Part shown: piece by piece, positions 1 to 8,679 of the stretch
How the letters are laid out: each line of letters opens with the position of its first letter
Position numbering within the stretch: position 1 is the first letter of the stretch
NCBI RefSeq assembly: GCF_002076895.1
Contig: NZ_CP020465.1
Coordinates: 1,488,001-1,552,000 of the forward strand
Direction: 5' to 3'
DNA: 64,000 nucleotides
From: Cognaticolwellia beringensis
GTDB taxonomy: Bacteria > Pseudomonadota > Gammaproteobacteria > Enterobacterales > Alteromonadaceae
Position numbers and translations under genes: made by a program
The notes under the pieces: generated by a model
What the model saw: the letters and a program-made list of their open reading frames with translations, nothing else
Told to the model about the DNA's origin: nothing
Databases searched by the model: none

Positions 1-229
1 AATATCTTTCATGGCTTTTAATGTTTTGCCATAGAATTAATAGTTTAAAACTATTCTATAAATATATCTAAAATCTTACCTACTTCTAAATGATTGTTAT
101 TAACTTCCAGTTTAAACTGCGTATCAAGCAAATGAATTGTCACCTATATTACATAGAGCAGCCAATTACTAACGTTAAACAAACAGCTTTCTGTTTTTAG
201 AGGTTACCCATTCCTAACAGAGTCACGCC

Positions 230-523
230 ATGAATGTTCAGCGGATTGGTGGTGCGAGTGTCTCTGTTTGGTGGGAATTAAGACGTTTAAAAGAAAAGCT
301 TGGTCTCGACTGTGCATTAGAAAAAGCACGAGTCGTTGCTGATGAAAGAAAATGGGATGATTTTATTAATGCGATGAGCTGTGTGTTTGCCAAACGCAAA
401 GACCAACCCTTAAAGCTTGCCTACGATGCAACGTTCAATAAAGAAACAGGTGAATGTAAGCTCGGTTTTTACGATGGTAATATCATTCAAACGCTCAAAG
501 GATTGATGTTTAAAGGCAATTGA
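230..523 (+). pseudogene. Relic of a P2-like phage replication protein gpA (C-terminal fragment)
   Basis: This 97-residue frame resembles the C-terminal part of P2-type replication gene A endonucleases. It has a WELRRLKEK stretch (about residues 15-23), an alanine-rich ARVVADERKWDDFI segment and FAKRKDQPLKLAYD. The usual protein is several times longer and its catalytic tyrosines lie in the missing part. The frame has a stop a few codons upstream of the ATG, and the preceding 229 bases hold no coding sequence that I recognise. It is most simply a decayed prophage fragment. The family assignment is from memory of the motif pattern and could be wrong. Confidence 0.5.
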
Positions 524-702
524 TAGTCACACGTTTTTTCAGTTGGCGTTTAGAAAGAGCAAACGAAGTTTGCTTTAACTTGGAGTTCTGTAAATAACTG
601 TACTAAAAGATTAAGTCATGTTGTTTTGCTTTATTATAAGGTTCTATTTTAGTGAAAAATGTATAGAATATATAAAAAATTAATTTAGCAATAGGAATTT
701 TC

Positions 703-1917
703 TTGGAATCTACAACGAGTAATACTCCTCAAGTCAGTGAAGAGGAATTTGAAGAAGAGTTTGAAGAAGAAATACTCGAACCTTTCGATCCAGACAAGAT
801 ATCTATCGAACAAAGAGTAGTGTCGATGGATGCAATTAAAAGGAGATTAAACCAAGGTACTATTCGCCTATCACCTGACTTTCAAAGAAATGAAGTTTGG
901 GATGAGACTCGAAGGAGTCAGTTAATAGAGTCTATCATGCTAAAGATACCTTTACCTATGTTTTACGTTGCAGCGAATGAACAAGGTGAATGGGAAGTTG
1001 TAGATGGACTTCAAAGGTTATCAACAATTAGAGATTTCTTGCTTCTAAACCCAGTAACTAATTTACCTTTGAAATTAGACAAATTAGAGTTTTTACAGAA
1101 AAAATTTGGAGGGATGACTTTCAATAAAATGGAGAGTGATCCAACGTGTCAAAGAGTTATTAATACAATAATGGAAACAGAATTGCGGTTCACCGTTATT
1201 AATCCAGGGACACCAGAAGATGTAAAACGGAACATATTCAAGAGAATCAATACAGGAGGGCTACCTCTTACTACTCAAGAAATTAGGCATGCCTTGTACC
1301 AAGGAAATTCAACTAAACTATTGCAACATCTAATGGGAAGTCAATATTTTATCCGCGCAATAAATTCAAAAATAAATGATAAAAGGATGGCGACGAGAGA
1401 ACTTATTCTTCGATTTGTAGCTTTCTATATTTTTGAAAAAAATGATTATAAAATGAACTTAGACAAATGGCTAAGTGACGCGATGAGAGTAATAAATTTA
1501 TTCCCCGAACTTGACGAAAAGAAATTATCTAAAGTATTTACAGATGGCTCAGCCCCGAAAATAAAACATCACTCAATTGAAGATATCAGGTATAAATTTG
1601 AGTTAGCTATGTATAGGGCAAAAGAATTATTTGGAGATCATGCTTTTAGAAAATCTACAATTCACGATAATAAAAAGTCACCAATTAACAAAGCTCTTTT
1701 TGAGTGTTGGTCTAATATTTTGAGTGGATTATCAGATGATGAATTTTCGAAATTATTGGAGCACAAAGCTGATTTTACGTACTCTTATAAAGAATATTTG
1801 TTAAATGAAGATGTACTCAACTCTATAAGTCGTCACGCTTCACAGGCTATCAGAGGGGTAAACTATAGATATGAAGTTTTTGAAAATTTAGTTAAGCATT
1901 ATTTGGATATCTCATGA
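703..1917 (+). CDS. DUF262-domain protein, first gene of a three-gene putative defence operon
   Basis: A 404-aa protein starting at TTG with AGGA a few bases upstream. After an acidic Glu-rich leader (residues 13-24) it has the DUF262 hallmarks: SPDFQRNEVW (57-66) and DGLQRLSTI (101-109), the counterpart of the DGQQR motif. DUF262 is the N-terminal domain of GmrSD-type modified-DNA restriction enzymes, where it is linked to nucleotide hydrolysis. No HNH or DUF1524 nuclease domain follows, so this is not a complete GmrSD. Its stop overlaps the next start (ATGA), so the genes are translationally coupled. A role in anti-phage defence is inferred from the domain and neighbours. Confidence 0.75.
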   Translation: MESTTSNTPQVSEEEFEEEFEEEILEPFDPDKISIEQRVVSMDAIKRRLNQGTIRLSPDFQRNEVWDETRRSQLIESIMLKIPLPMFYVAANEQGEWEVVDGLQRLSTIRDFLLLNPVTNLPLKLDKLEFLQKKFGGMTFNKMESDPTCQRVINTIMETELRFTVINPGTPEDVKRNIFKRINTGGLPLTTQEIRHALYQGNSTKLLQHLMGSQYFIRAINSKINDKRMATRELILRFVAFYIFEKNDYKMNLDKWLSDAMRVINLFPELDEKKLSKVFTDGSAPKIKHHSIEDIRYKFELAMYRAKELFGDHAFRKSTIHDNKKSPINKALFECWSNILSGLSDDEFSKLLEHKADFTYSYKEYLLNEDVLNSISRHASQAIRGVNYRYEVFENLVKHYLDIS

Positions 1918-2984
1918 TTAAGTTATTAAGTCTAAAAGGTTTTAAGTCCTTTAGTGAAATAGATATACCGTTCAAGCCTTTAACTCTCTTTTCAGGGCTG
2001 AATAATAGTGGTAAAAGTTCGATTATTCAATCTTTAAGAATGTATGTAAAAGCTTGTGATAATAAATCTCCATTTATTGAAGGGTATGGTTCTTTAAGGG
2101 AGTTGCGTTCGAAGCTTTCCCACCCTAGCGAGCCAGTAACAATAAAATTGGAGTACAGTTCAGATGACGTCGACCAGCTTATACTTCATGAAGATGAGGA
2201 CAAACAATCTTACCCTGAAAAATCTCTTGTTTTTTCCTTTCTTTCAGCAGATAGGTTAGGCCCACAAACATATTTACCTTTAAGTAACAACTATACTCAT
2301 TTTCCAAAAATTGGTGATAGAGGTGAGTTTGTATATGAGTTCATTGATAAGTTAGAGCGGTCAATAGTTCCAGATACAATGCAACATGAGAATAGTCAGG
2401 GGGACATATTACCGTTAGCTATTAAAGGTTGGCTTTCTGAAATATCTCCTAATGTAGACTTCCTTTATCAATTAAATTCTAAAGTTGATATTGCTCAAGC
2501 TACATTTGATGAATTTAGACCTAAAAATGTAGGTTTTGGACTTAGTCACGCTCTCCCTATTATAAGTACTATATTAGGACATGTTGCGACAAAGCCGATT
2601 CATGATTGGGATGAAGATTGGGGGAAGGAATGGGATGAACGTCGACTCAATAACACTTTGATTGTTATTGAAAACCCTGAAACGCACCTCCACCCTCGAG
2701 GTCAAACTGCTATGGGTGTATTGTTGGCGATGGCAGCCTCTCATGGTGTTCAAATTGTACTGGAAACACATAGCGATCATCTTATGGACGGTATTAGATT
2801 AGCATGTAAGGAAAAGTTGATTTCTAACGATGATGTAATATTTCATTATTTGTCTAAAGAAAATAGTGAATCTGAAACTAAAATTCAAACCCCAAGTATT
2901 GATGAAAATGGAAAGCTAAGCTTCTGGCCAAATGGATTTTTTGACCAATCAATGAAAATAAGAGCTAAATTAGCAAGGAAATAG
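1914..2984 (+). CDS. AAA/ABC-type ATPase of the DUF3696 (OLD/RecF-like) group
   Basis: A 356-aa ATPase. Residues 1-36 hold the RecF/SMC-like start and Walker A (GLNNSGKSS, 28-36). An NVGFGLSH signature-like segment is at 205-212. Walker B with the ENPETHLHP pattern is at 253-261, and ETHSDHL at 284-290. The C-terminus has the SFWPNGFFDQ pattern that I associate with DUF3696. Such ATPases are the sensing or motor subunits of several phage-defence systems and are usually paired with an effector. The gene overlaps the upstream DUF262 gene by 4 bp and lies 1 bp before the next gene, so the three form one unit. There is no TOPRIM domain, so it is not a canonical OLD nuclease. Confidence 0.85.
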   Translation: MIKLLSLKGFKSFSEIDIPFKPLTLFSGLNNSGKSSIIQSLRMYVKACDNKSPFIEGYGSLRELRSKLSHPSEPVTIKLEYSSDDVDQLILHEDEDKQSYPEKSLVFSFLSADRLGPQTYLPLSNNYTHFPKIGDRGEFVYEFIDKLERSIVPDTMQHENSQGDILPLAIKGWLSEISPNVDFLYQLNSKVDIAQATFDEFRPKNVGFGLSHALPIISTILGHVATKPIHDWDEDWGKEWDERRLNNTLIVIENPETHLHPRGQTAMGVLLAMAASHGVQIVLETHSDHLMDGIRLACKEKLISNDDVIFHYLSKENSESETKIQTPSIDENGKLSFWPNGFFDQSMKIRAKLARK

Positions 2985-2985
2985 A

Positions 2986-3870
2986 ATGGATCATTTGCTA
3001 TGTATAAATACAAATAGCTTCCCCGCAGAAAATATTGAAACAGCAAAAGAACTATTCATGGATTCAATCCAAGGGATATTACAGTTATTTGTAGAAAGCG
3101 ATGATCGAGTGGTTTTTTATCTTGATTTATTGGATGACAGGAATCTATATAGTTTAGAACTTAGTCAAGGCTTTGCATACCAAGATTTTTTAGATTACTT
3201 GCAAGAAGAAAATGAGTATGATCTACTTTCTGTATTATACGATATTGAAGATAAGTCACCTGCTTTGGACTTCTTTGATGAAGAAGCCATAGATAGTATT
3301 ACTGAATATACATATTTTTTGGAAGGACATGAGTTACACCTTAATCCTGCCGTTTTTAGTATTGCGGATCATTTAGGTGCTAAATTACTAAGCTTGGATA
3401 CTTCACCTGAATGGAGTTCTCACCAGCTAGGTTTTAACATAACTAAATGTGGGGAGTTCAATCAAGAAAAGTGTGTCGTAGATAATATTTCAACTAAGTC
3501 TCATGGAGAGCTTCTTTATACATTATATAATTCACTAGATTTAAATGATGCTTGTCCAATACAGGATATCTCAGGTGAGTTATTGTTATGGTTTTCAGAG
3601 CTCTCAGCTGAGAACAGAAATATTGTATATAAGAAGTTAAAACATTGTCATGAACTTGGCTTTAGGGGGAACGAGCCACTCTTCAAGCAACTTACAGGAA
3701 CTAATGCTGTATGGGAAGTACGATTTAGTGCTTTTTCAGGTGGTGCAATAAGAATATTGTACAAGCTGAGAGGTAGTACAACTGTTTTATTGGTTGGTTT
3801 TATAAAAAAATCCAATGATGAAGGTTATGATCAAAATATTACACGAGCAGAAGAAATTTTTAACAGATAA
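2986..3870 (+). CDS. Unrecognised protein ending in a Gp49/HigB-like (RelE superfamily) domain
   Basis: A 294-aa protein. Residues 1-200 are not recognised; they are acidic and rich in aromatic residues. From about residue 205 the sequence follows the phage-derived Gp49-like/HigB toxin pattern: a helix with ENRNIVYKKLKHCHELG, then KQLTGTNAVWEVRF, a RILYKLRGSTTVLLVGFIKKS strand pair, and a terminal helix ITRAEEIF. In that family this fold is a ribosome-dependent mRNA interferase. Here it is fused to a long N-terminal region and coded 1 bp after an ATPase, with no obvious small antitoxin gene. An inferred role is the effector of the DUF262/ATPase operon, perhaps held inactive by its partners. 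Confidence 0.65.
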   Translation: MDHLLCINTNSFPAENIETAKELFMDSIQGILQLFVESDDRVVFYLDLLDDRNLYSLELSQGFAYQDFLDYLQEENEYDLLSVLYDIEDKSPALDFFDEEAIDSITEYTYFLEGHELHLNPAVFSIADHLGAKLLSLDTSPEWSSHQLGFNITKCGEFNQEKCVVDNISTKSHGELLYTLYNSLDLNDACPIQDISGELLLWFSELSAENRNIVYKKLKHCHELGFRGNEPLFKQLTGTNAVWEVRFSAFSGGAIRILYKLRGSTTVLLVGFIKKSNDEGYDQNITRAEEIFNR

Positions 3871-4015
3871 TATCAATTGCTCTCCCCAGCTACACACCGA
3901 TGATGATTTATGATTAAGGTTAAATTACCCGTGTTTACCCCATTGTTTTTTATAGACTTTGTGGTACTACCTTCGTTTTTACTACCTCATTAACAGGGCG
4001 TTAGGCTTTAAAACT

Positions 4016-4720
4016 ATGAATTGGCAAGAATTAATCAAATACTCTAGCGTTCAACTACGAAAGCATGATGAAAATGACATGCCCTCTAGTTTTGGCTCTG
4101 GCTGTCTTTTTGACTTTAAAGAAAATCGCTATTTATTAACTGTATTCCATGTTGCTGAAAAGTCATCTAAATGGTCTGCACAAATAAAGTTTAATGATCA
4201 TGTCCAGAAAATTGAGGTTTTATTTCTTAATCAATTTAGTTATTTGGCGGATTATTCTGAAGATAAAAAATCAATAAAAGATGTAGAGTTTTCTTTTCAC
4301 CCCGTTCGCCCAGACTTAAAGATCTATTTTTACAACAGAACATACAAAGGTGAAACTTTAGAAATAAAAGAAAGACCTGTGTTTACAGTAGACGACATTG
4401 GCGAGCCAAATAAAGAAACTATGTATGGGTTTTCTGGCGATATACATCCAACATCATTCCCTGATTTAAATGCTTTTGAAACTACGCAACTTATATATCA
4501 TGGATTAAAATATGACAGATTAGAAAATGGTATGCATTACTTTAAATTACCTGAAAATCATCCTGGGCATGAAATTTTTCAAGGTTGTAGTGGTGCACCG
4601 ATTATCGGAGAAGATGGTAAGTTAGTAAGCCTTGTAAGTGGTGGTTGTGTCGATAAAAATGAAATATATGGTTGTAACCTACAGAAATGCATTAGAACCT
4701 TAGATTACTTTTTAGAATAA
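4016..4720 (+). CDS. Trypsin-like serine peptidase, stand-alone
   Basis: A 234-aa protein counted from ATG 4016; an in-frame TTG at 3959 would add 19 unlikely residues. The chymotrypsin/trypsin pattern is visible: GSGCLF (27-32), the catalytic histidine in LLTVFHVA (His45), and the nucleophile in GCSGAP (Ser192), followed by LVSLVSGG. The Asp of the triad is not assigned with certainty. There is no signal peptide or membrane segment, so it probably acts in the cytoplasm. Cytoplasmic trypsin-like peptidases are recurrent in defence islands as effectors, but this one has no adjacent partner on the same strand. Its substrate is unknown. Confidence 0.7.
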   Translation: MNWQELIKYSSVQLRKHDENDMPSSFGSGCLFDFKENRYLLTVFHVAEKSSKWSAQIKFNDHVQKIEVLFLNQFSYLADYSEDKKSIKDVEFSFHPVRPDLKIYFYNRTYKGETLEIKERPVFTVDDIGEPNKETMYGFSGDIHPTSFPDLNAFETTQLIYHGLKYDRLENGMHYFKLPENHPGHEIFQGCSGAPIIGEDGKLVSLVSGGCVDKNEIYGCNLQKCIRTLDYFLE

Positions 4721-4891
4721 AAATCCTAGCAAGAGACTATGACTGACCGTTCTTATATTATTTGGTGGCTAAACTGAGATGTAGTTGTCCTGAACACTTA
4801 ATTTACTTGCTTAATAAAACTTCCATAGATGGACAATAGTATTATGGAACAGAGCCTTAATTTAATTGACTAAAATAAAACGAGAGCATAG

Positions 4892-5043
4892 TTACCTCAA
4901 TTCACTTAACCCAAGTTCAATTGATTCTTGCTGAAATCGACCAAAAATATTAACCACTTGTTCATACGAACTTGTCAAAAAGTGTTTATCAGATGTTTCC
5001 TTAACTTGCTCAAAAGGTACAGCATCAACAAAGTGTTCAGTAT
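4892..5043 (-). pseudogene. Severed 3' end of the SF2 helicase gene (distal to IS66)
   Basis: Read on the minus strand, the 144 bases 5035-4892 encode 47 residues and a stop. They run on in frame from the helicase gene at 7390-8679 when the IS and one copy of the 8-bp duplication are removed. The joined sequence runs GDTE-HFVDAVPFEQ and ends ELGLSELR. This shows that the helicase was about 477 aa before the insertion. Confidence 0.9.
5036..5043. repeat. IS66 target-site duplication, left copy
   Basis: TTCAGTAT immediately before the left inverted repeat, identical to 7390-7397. An 8-bp duplication is the normal size for IS66-family transposition. Confidence 0.95.
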
Positions 5044-5068
5044 GTAAGCGCACAATTAAGCAGTGCGC

Positions 5069-6595
5069 TTAGCTATAATCGAAGTCTAGATGCACATTCC
5101 ATGGCATTAGATCGGTAAAATCATCATCGTCACTTTGACGTGCGGGCAATGTTTTGAATAAATGCTGGAAGTAATAATATGGATTGATGTCATTGGCCCT
5201 GCACGTCATGACAATACTATAAAGTATCGCACTTGCTTGTGCACCATTGACTGATTTTGAGAATAACCAGTTTTTTCTACCTGTTGTAAACGGCCGAATA
5301 TCTCGTTCAGTGATATTATTATCAATCCCTAAATGACCATCTTCAACGTACCTAATCAGTTTATGCCACTGGTTGAGATTGTATTTTATTGCTTTGCCAA
5401 TATAACTCCCCGCGATCACTTTATCACTGGCTTCATCAAGCCATGCTTTGAATTGTGTTAAAATCGGCAGGGCTTTTTCTTGTCGTAATTGATACCGTGC
5501 TTGTGGTGATAACTTTTTGTTCTTCGCTTGAGTTTCTATTTTATATAATTGACTGATAAAGCTGATCGCTTTATGCGCACGGCCTTTATTTTTCGACTCT
5601 GCTTTTAAGGCTTCATCATATTTACGTCTAGCGTGCGCCCAACATCCCACAGGAATAACGCCTTCAATACCGTCATAAACACTGTAACCATCGCATTGTA
5701 AATATCCTTGATAATCTCTGAGGAACGCTTCTGCGCAAGCACGACTACGACCCGCTTGATAGTCGTAAATAACCACTGGCTGTTTACTGACTTCATTACT
5801 GCGATAAACCCACATTTGTGAATTGCTACTTGGATTATCACCTTCATCAAGGACTTGTACACGCGTTTCATCCGCACATAAACTATGCTCACCAAGTAAG
5901 TGGCGCTGCATTGCTTTGACTAATGGCTTAATGAGTACGCCGACCTTAATGCACCAGTTGGCTAGGGTTCCTCTGGATATTTTTAAACCGCCGCGCTCAA
6001 AGATATCAACTAAACGATACAGCGGCAGTGCATCACAGTATTTAGCAGTAACTACTGCGGCTAAGGCCTCAGGACTCGCGATACTACCAGGAATAGGTTG
6101 AGCTGGTTTAGGCGCAGTTATTATTTTACAGCTTAGCTCTTCATGCTCACAGTGCCTGCAAGCGTATTTAAATTGTTTATGTTTTATCACACTGATTTTG
6201 GCGGGGATAATTTTCACTTGTTCGCTATCTTCACTGCCACAGTGATGCATTTGTTCACCGCAACACGTACAAGCTAACTCGGTTAAGGTGTGCTCAACGT
6301 CTTCTCGCTCAAAGTGTTTAGCTAGCGATTGTTTACCTTTTTTATGATGTTTGGGAGGCTCACTCGTTTTATGCTGCTCGGCTTCGTTGAAGGTACCTCG
6401 GGGGGCTTTTTCACTTTTTCGACCGTACTTTTGTGATTTGCTTAGCTTTAATTCGGCGAGTAGATGGTCAATACGCGTTTGCATTTCAACTTTATCTTCT
6501 TGCCATACCGCCTTATCTTTTTTCAAGGCATCAATCTGTACTTGCATCTGGGCAAGTTGATTTTGTAAGGTGAGGAGTTGTGTGTCATCTGTCAT
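5069..6595 (-). CDS. tnpC: IS66 transposase TnpC (DDE enzyme)
   Basis: This is the large catalytic subunit of the IS66 transposase. The preferred start is ATG 6595 (MTDDTQLLTLQNQ, 508 aa); an upstream start at 6640 would add 15 residues with no family resemblance. A leucine-rich coiled coil covers about residues 5-55, then a basic LSKSQKYGRKSEK segment. A zinc-binding region with CTCCGEQMHHC and CRHCEH pairs follows, then the DDE domain with CADETRVQV, LQCDGYSVYDG and GHLGIDNNITERDIRPF typical of the family. All expected blocks are present, so it is probably functional. Confidence 0.95.
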   Translation of the reverse strand: MTDDTQLLTLQNQLAQMQVQIDALKKDKAVWQEDKVEMQTRIDHLLAELKLSKSQKYGRKSEKAPRGTFNEAEQHKTSEPPKHHKKGKQSLAKHFEREDVEHTLTELACTCCGEQMHHCGSEDSEQVKIIPAKISVIKHKQFKYACRHCEHEELSCKIITAPKPAQPIPGSIASPEALAAVVTAKYCDALPLYRLVDIFERGGLKISRGTLANWCIKVGVLIKPLVKAMQRHLLGEHSLCADETRVQVLDEGDNPSSNSQMWVYRSNEVSKQPVVIYDYQAGRSRACAEAFLRDYQGYLQCDGYSVYDGIEGVIPVGCWAHARRKYDEALKAESKNKGRAHKAISFISQLYKIETQAKNKKLSPQARYQLRQEKALPILTQFKAWLDEASDKVIAGSYIGKAIKYNLNQWHKLIRYVEDGHLGIDNNITERDIRPFTTGRKNWLFSKSVNGAQASAILYSIVMTCRANDINPYYYFQHLFKTLPARQSDDDDFTDLMPWNVHLDFDYS

Positions 6596-6653
6596 TTTTA
6601 TAGCATGACACACTGGCAAGATCGTACAAGAGGGTAACAATGATCGTAATGGA

Positions 6654-7004
6654 TTACATCACAGACAAGCCTGATAATGTGGGATGTCGAGTCTGGCTCG
6701 TCACCGCCAAACCGGATAATAACCATTGAAGTTGGCGCTGTTCAATGCTCATTGCAGCACATGCTTCGCCGTATTTTGGCCATTGAAATCGTCCTTGCTC
6801 TAAACGACGATAATAAAGCCAAAAACCATTAGTATCCCAAAATAATATTTTTAATTTATCGCGCTGTTTATTACAAAAAACAAACCAAGCTTGACTCAAA
6901 GGATCGAGTAATAAGGTTTCGCTGACTATAATGCTAAGACCATTGATTGATTTTCTCATGTCAGTGAAGCCGGTAACCAAATAAACTTGGCTTGGGGAAT
7001 GCAT
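6654..7004 (-). CDS. tnpB: IS66 accessory protein TnpB
   Basis: A 116-aa protein with the typical IS66 Orf2/TnpB signature: VYLVTGFTDMRKSINGL near the N-terminus and FVFCNKQRDKLKILFWDTNGFWLYYRRLE in the middle. Length and position between tnpA and tnpC fit the family. It is required with TnpA and TnpC for transposition of IS66 elements; its biochemical role is not well defined. Its start overlaps the tnpA stop by 1 bp. Confidence 0.95.
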   Translation of the reverse strand: MHSPSQVYLVTGFTDMRKSINGLSIIVSETLLLDPLSQAWFVFCNKQRDKLKILFWDTNGFWLYYRRLEQGRFQWPKYGEACAAMSIEQRQLQWLLSGLAVTSQTRHPTLSGLSVM

Positions 7005-7309
7005 TACAGCGCACTCAATAGTTGCGTTAAGGCTTGATGGCTTAAGGTCGACTCAAAATCTACTTGGTAGCCACTGGGCGTGGAGAGTTTAATCATGGAA
7101 GGTTGTGTCAAAGACTGCTCATGAATAACAAAGGGGATCACCTGTTGCGGTTCAATTGGTTGGGTTTTATCAGAAAGGCGTTTACGCCAACCATAGAAGG
7201 TAGACACGTTAATATTGTTGTCGCGACAAAATTGAATGATAGTTAAATCACTATCTTGCTGCTGTTCAAAGATGTTTTGCCAGTGTTTTATTTTTTGTTG
7301 ATTATTCAT
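7004..7309 (-). CDS. tnpA: IS66 accessory protein TnpA (HTH)
   Basis: A 101-aa protein, the first gene of the IS66 operon. It has a helix-turn-helix segment (TIIQFCRDNNINVSTFYGWRKRL, about residues 23-45) as in IS3/IS66 OrfA-type DNA-binding proteins, followed by a short C-terminal domain. It is likely to bind the element's ends. The family needs all three Tnp proteins for efficient transposition, and all three are intact here. Confidence 0.9.
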   Translation of the reverse strand: MNNQQKIKHWQNIFEQQQDSDLTIIQFCRDNNINVSTFYGWRKRLSDKTQPIEPQQVIPFVIHEQSLTQPSMIKLSTPSGYQVDFESTLSHQALTQLLSAL

Positions 7310-7377
7310 AATGACCTCATGTTAATTTGCTAAGATAATTATGCGCAGACTGGATTAATATTAGTATGTGGGGCTAA

Positions 7378-8679
7378 TTACGCGCTTACTTCAGTATCAC
7401 CTAGCTTTATTTCTGATTGGATCAATTTAATCTTTTTATTATCGAATTTTAGTGTGGTAGATATCTTATTATTAACCTTGTCTTCAATCTGTAATTTCAT
7501 CTTTTCAAATTTAACAATATCGGCTTCAAAAGGAACATCTTGTTTAACTCGGTAAGCATATTCTAAAAGTTTAGGCTCAGCGGGCATGTACATAACCGCC
7601 TCCTGATTTTTTGAACCTGTCACTCTAAGTATCCGCCCCAAAATCTGTCTAAAGTGCATTTCCGTTTTTATATTCGTTAAGTGGCAACATACCTGTAACC
7701 GAGGAATGTTTGTGCCTTCACTGATCATACCTACGGATATTATCCATTTACTTTGAGCGTGCCTGAATTCCTGAATAATATTTGTAGGTTCATTTTCTCT
7801 ATAGGTAACCACAACGCTATCCTCGTTGAGATAGGTTTTCATTAGAGTCGAAATATTCCTTGCATGCTCGACAGATGACGCAACAATTAATCCTGCAGCA
7901 TTAGGAGATTCTTTTCGAATTGACGTTAACCTTTGATGTGCAGATGAGATGACGTATTTAATAACAGCTGTATTTTCAATAACCTCCTTGTATGGAATGA
8001 TTGACTGACACAATAAAGTTTTAAAACTATTGAAGGTTTTGGTCTCTTCGTTATCAACAACAGAAATATTATTATTATCTACGGCAACTATCTGCGGTAT
8101 ACGACAAACATTATCTTTAATGGCTTCAGCAAGCCCATAAATAAAATCACAAGATATTTTGTTGCTCGGATGCATATAATTCGACAGAACAATGGGTGCA
8201 GTATCTGATCGCCAAGGAGTACCCGTCAACGCCAATGTAAATTTAGCCTTATCTTGAATATTTAGTATTATTTGCTCTCCCCATGCATTGGCATTCTCAA
8301 CATTAGAACCGGCACAGTGATGAATTTCATCGAAGATAACGAAAACCTTGTATCTCTCAAAAAGTTGCCAAAAGCTAACATCTAAAAATTGTAAATTTTG
8401 ATAAGTTAACGATCGACCTTTTGATCCCATTAGCCCATCAAAACGTTCTTGGGTTTTTCTCTGTAAACTTTCACTAAAATCTTGAGAAACAATCGAAGAA
8501 GGAGAAAAACAAAAAATTAAATCGACAACATTTCTTTTTAAAAGTCGGTTAGCTAACTCTGATGCCATAAATGTTTTACCGGCACCTGGCGTAGCCAATG
8601 TTAAAAAATGAGTTTCTCCATTTAAATATTGTTCAAATGCTTTATCAACACACTCTGATTGCCATTTTCTTAGTTTCAT
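7378..8679 (-). pseudogene. SF2 DEAD/DEAH-type helicase gene, truncated at its 3' end by IS66
   Basis: 433 residues are readable; the last three (VSA) are coded by the IS66 end. Motifs: ATPGAGKT (29-36, Walker A), FDEIHH (DEIH at 117-120, Walker B), LTGTPWRSD (motif III region), SEGTNIPRL and QILGRILRV (motifs V and VI). This resembles the ATPase/translocase core of restriction-type helicases. The lost C-terminal 47 residues lie at 4892-5035. All helicase motifs survive, so the truncated product could retain ATPase activity, but the loss may remove a partner or nuclease contact. Its start overlaps the upstream gene (ATGA), so the two are coupled. Confidence 0.85.
7390..7397. repeat. IS66 target-site duplication, right copy
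   Basis: TTCAGTAT immediately after the right inverted repeat, identical to 5036-5043. It is part of the original helicase coding sequence. Confidence 0.95.

Larger units (their letters stand above)
5044..7389 (-). mobile_element. Complete IS66-family insertion sequence, 2346 bp
   Basis: The ends are imperfect inverted repeats beginning GTAAGCGC (left from 5044; right read backward from 7389). In the first 18 positions 14 match. The element holds tnpA, tnpB and tnpC in the usual IS66 order on the minus strand. It is flanked by a perfect 8-bp duplication (TTCAGTAT), so it arrived by simple transposition and has not rearranged since. Beside the left repeat is a 9-bp perfect hairpin (5045-5053 with 5063-5071) that overlaps the tnpC stop and may end its transcript. 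It interrupts the helicase gene. Confidence 0.95.

Noticed and set aside
703..1917. DUF262 gene considered as a complete GmrSD restriction enzyme
   Set aside because: No DUF1524/HNH nuclease region follows in this protein or its neighbours.
4000..4006. GTTAGGC just before the trypsin-like gene, resembling the right core of an integron attC site
   Set aside because: Only a 7-bp match. No matching left core, hairpin partner or downstream attC was found, so chance is enough.
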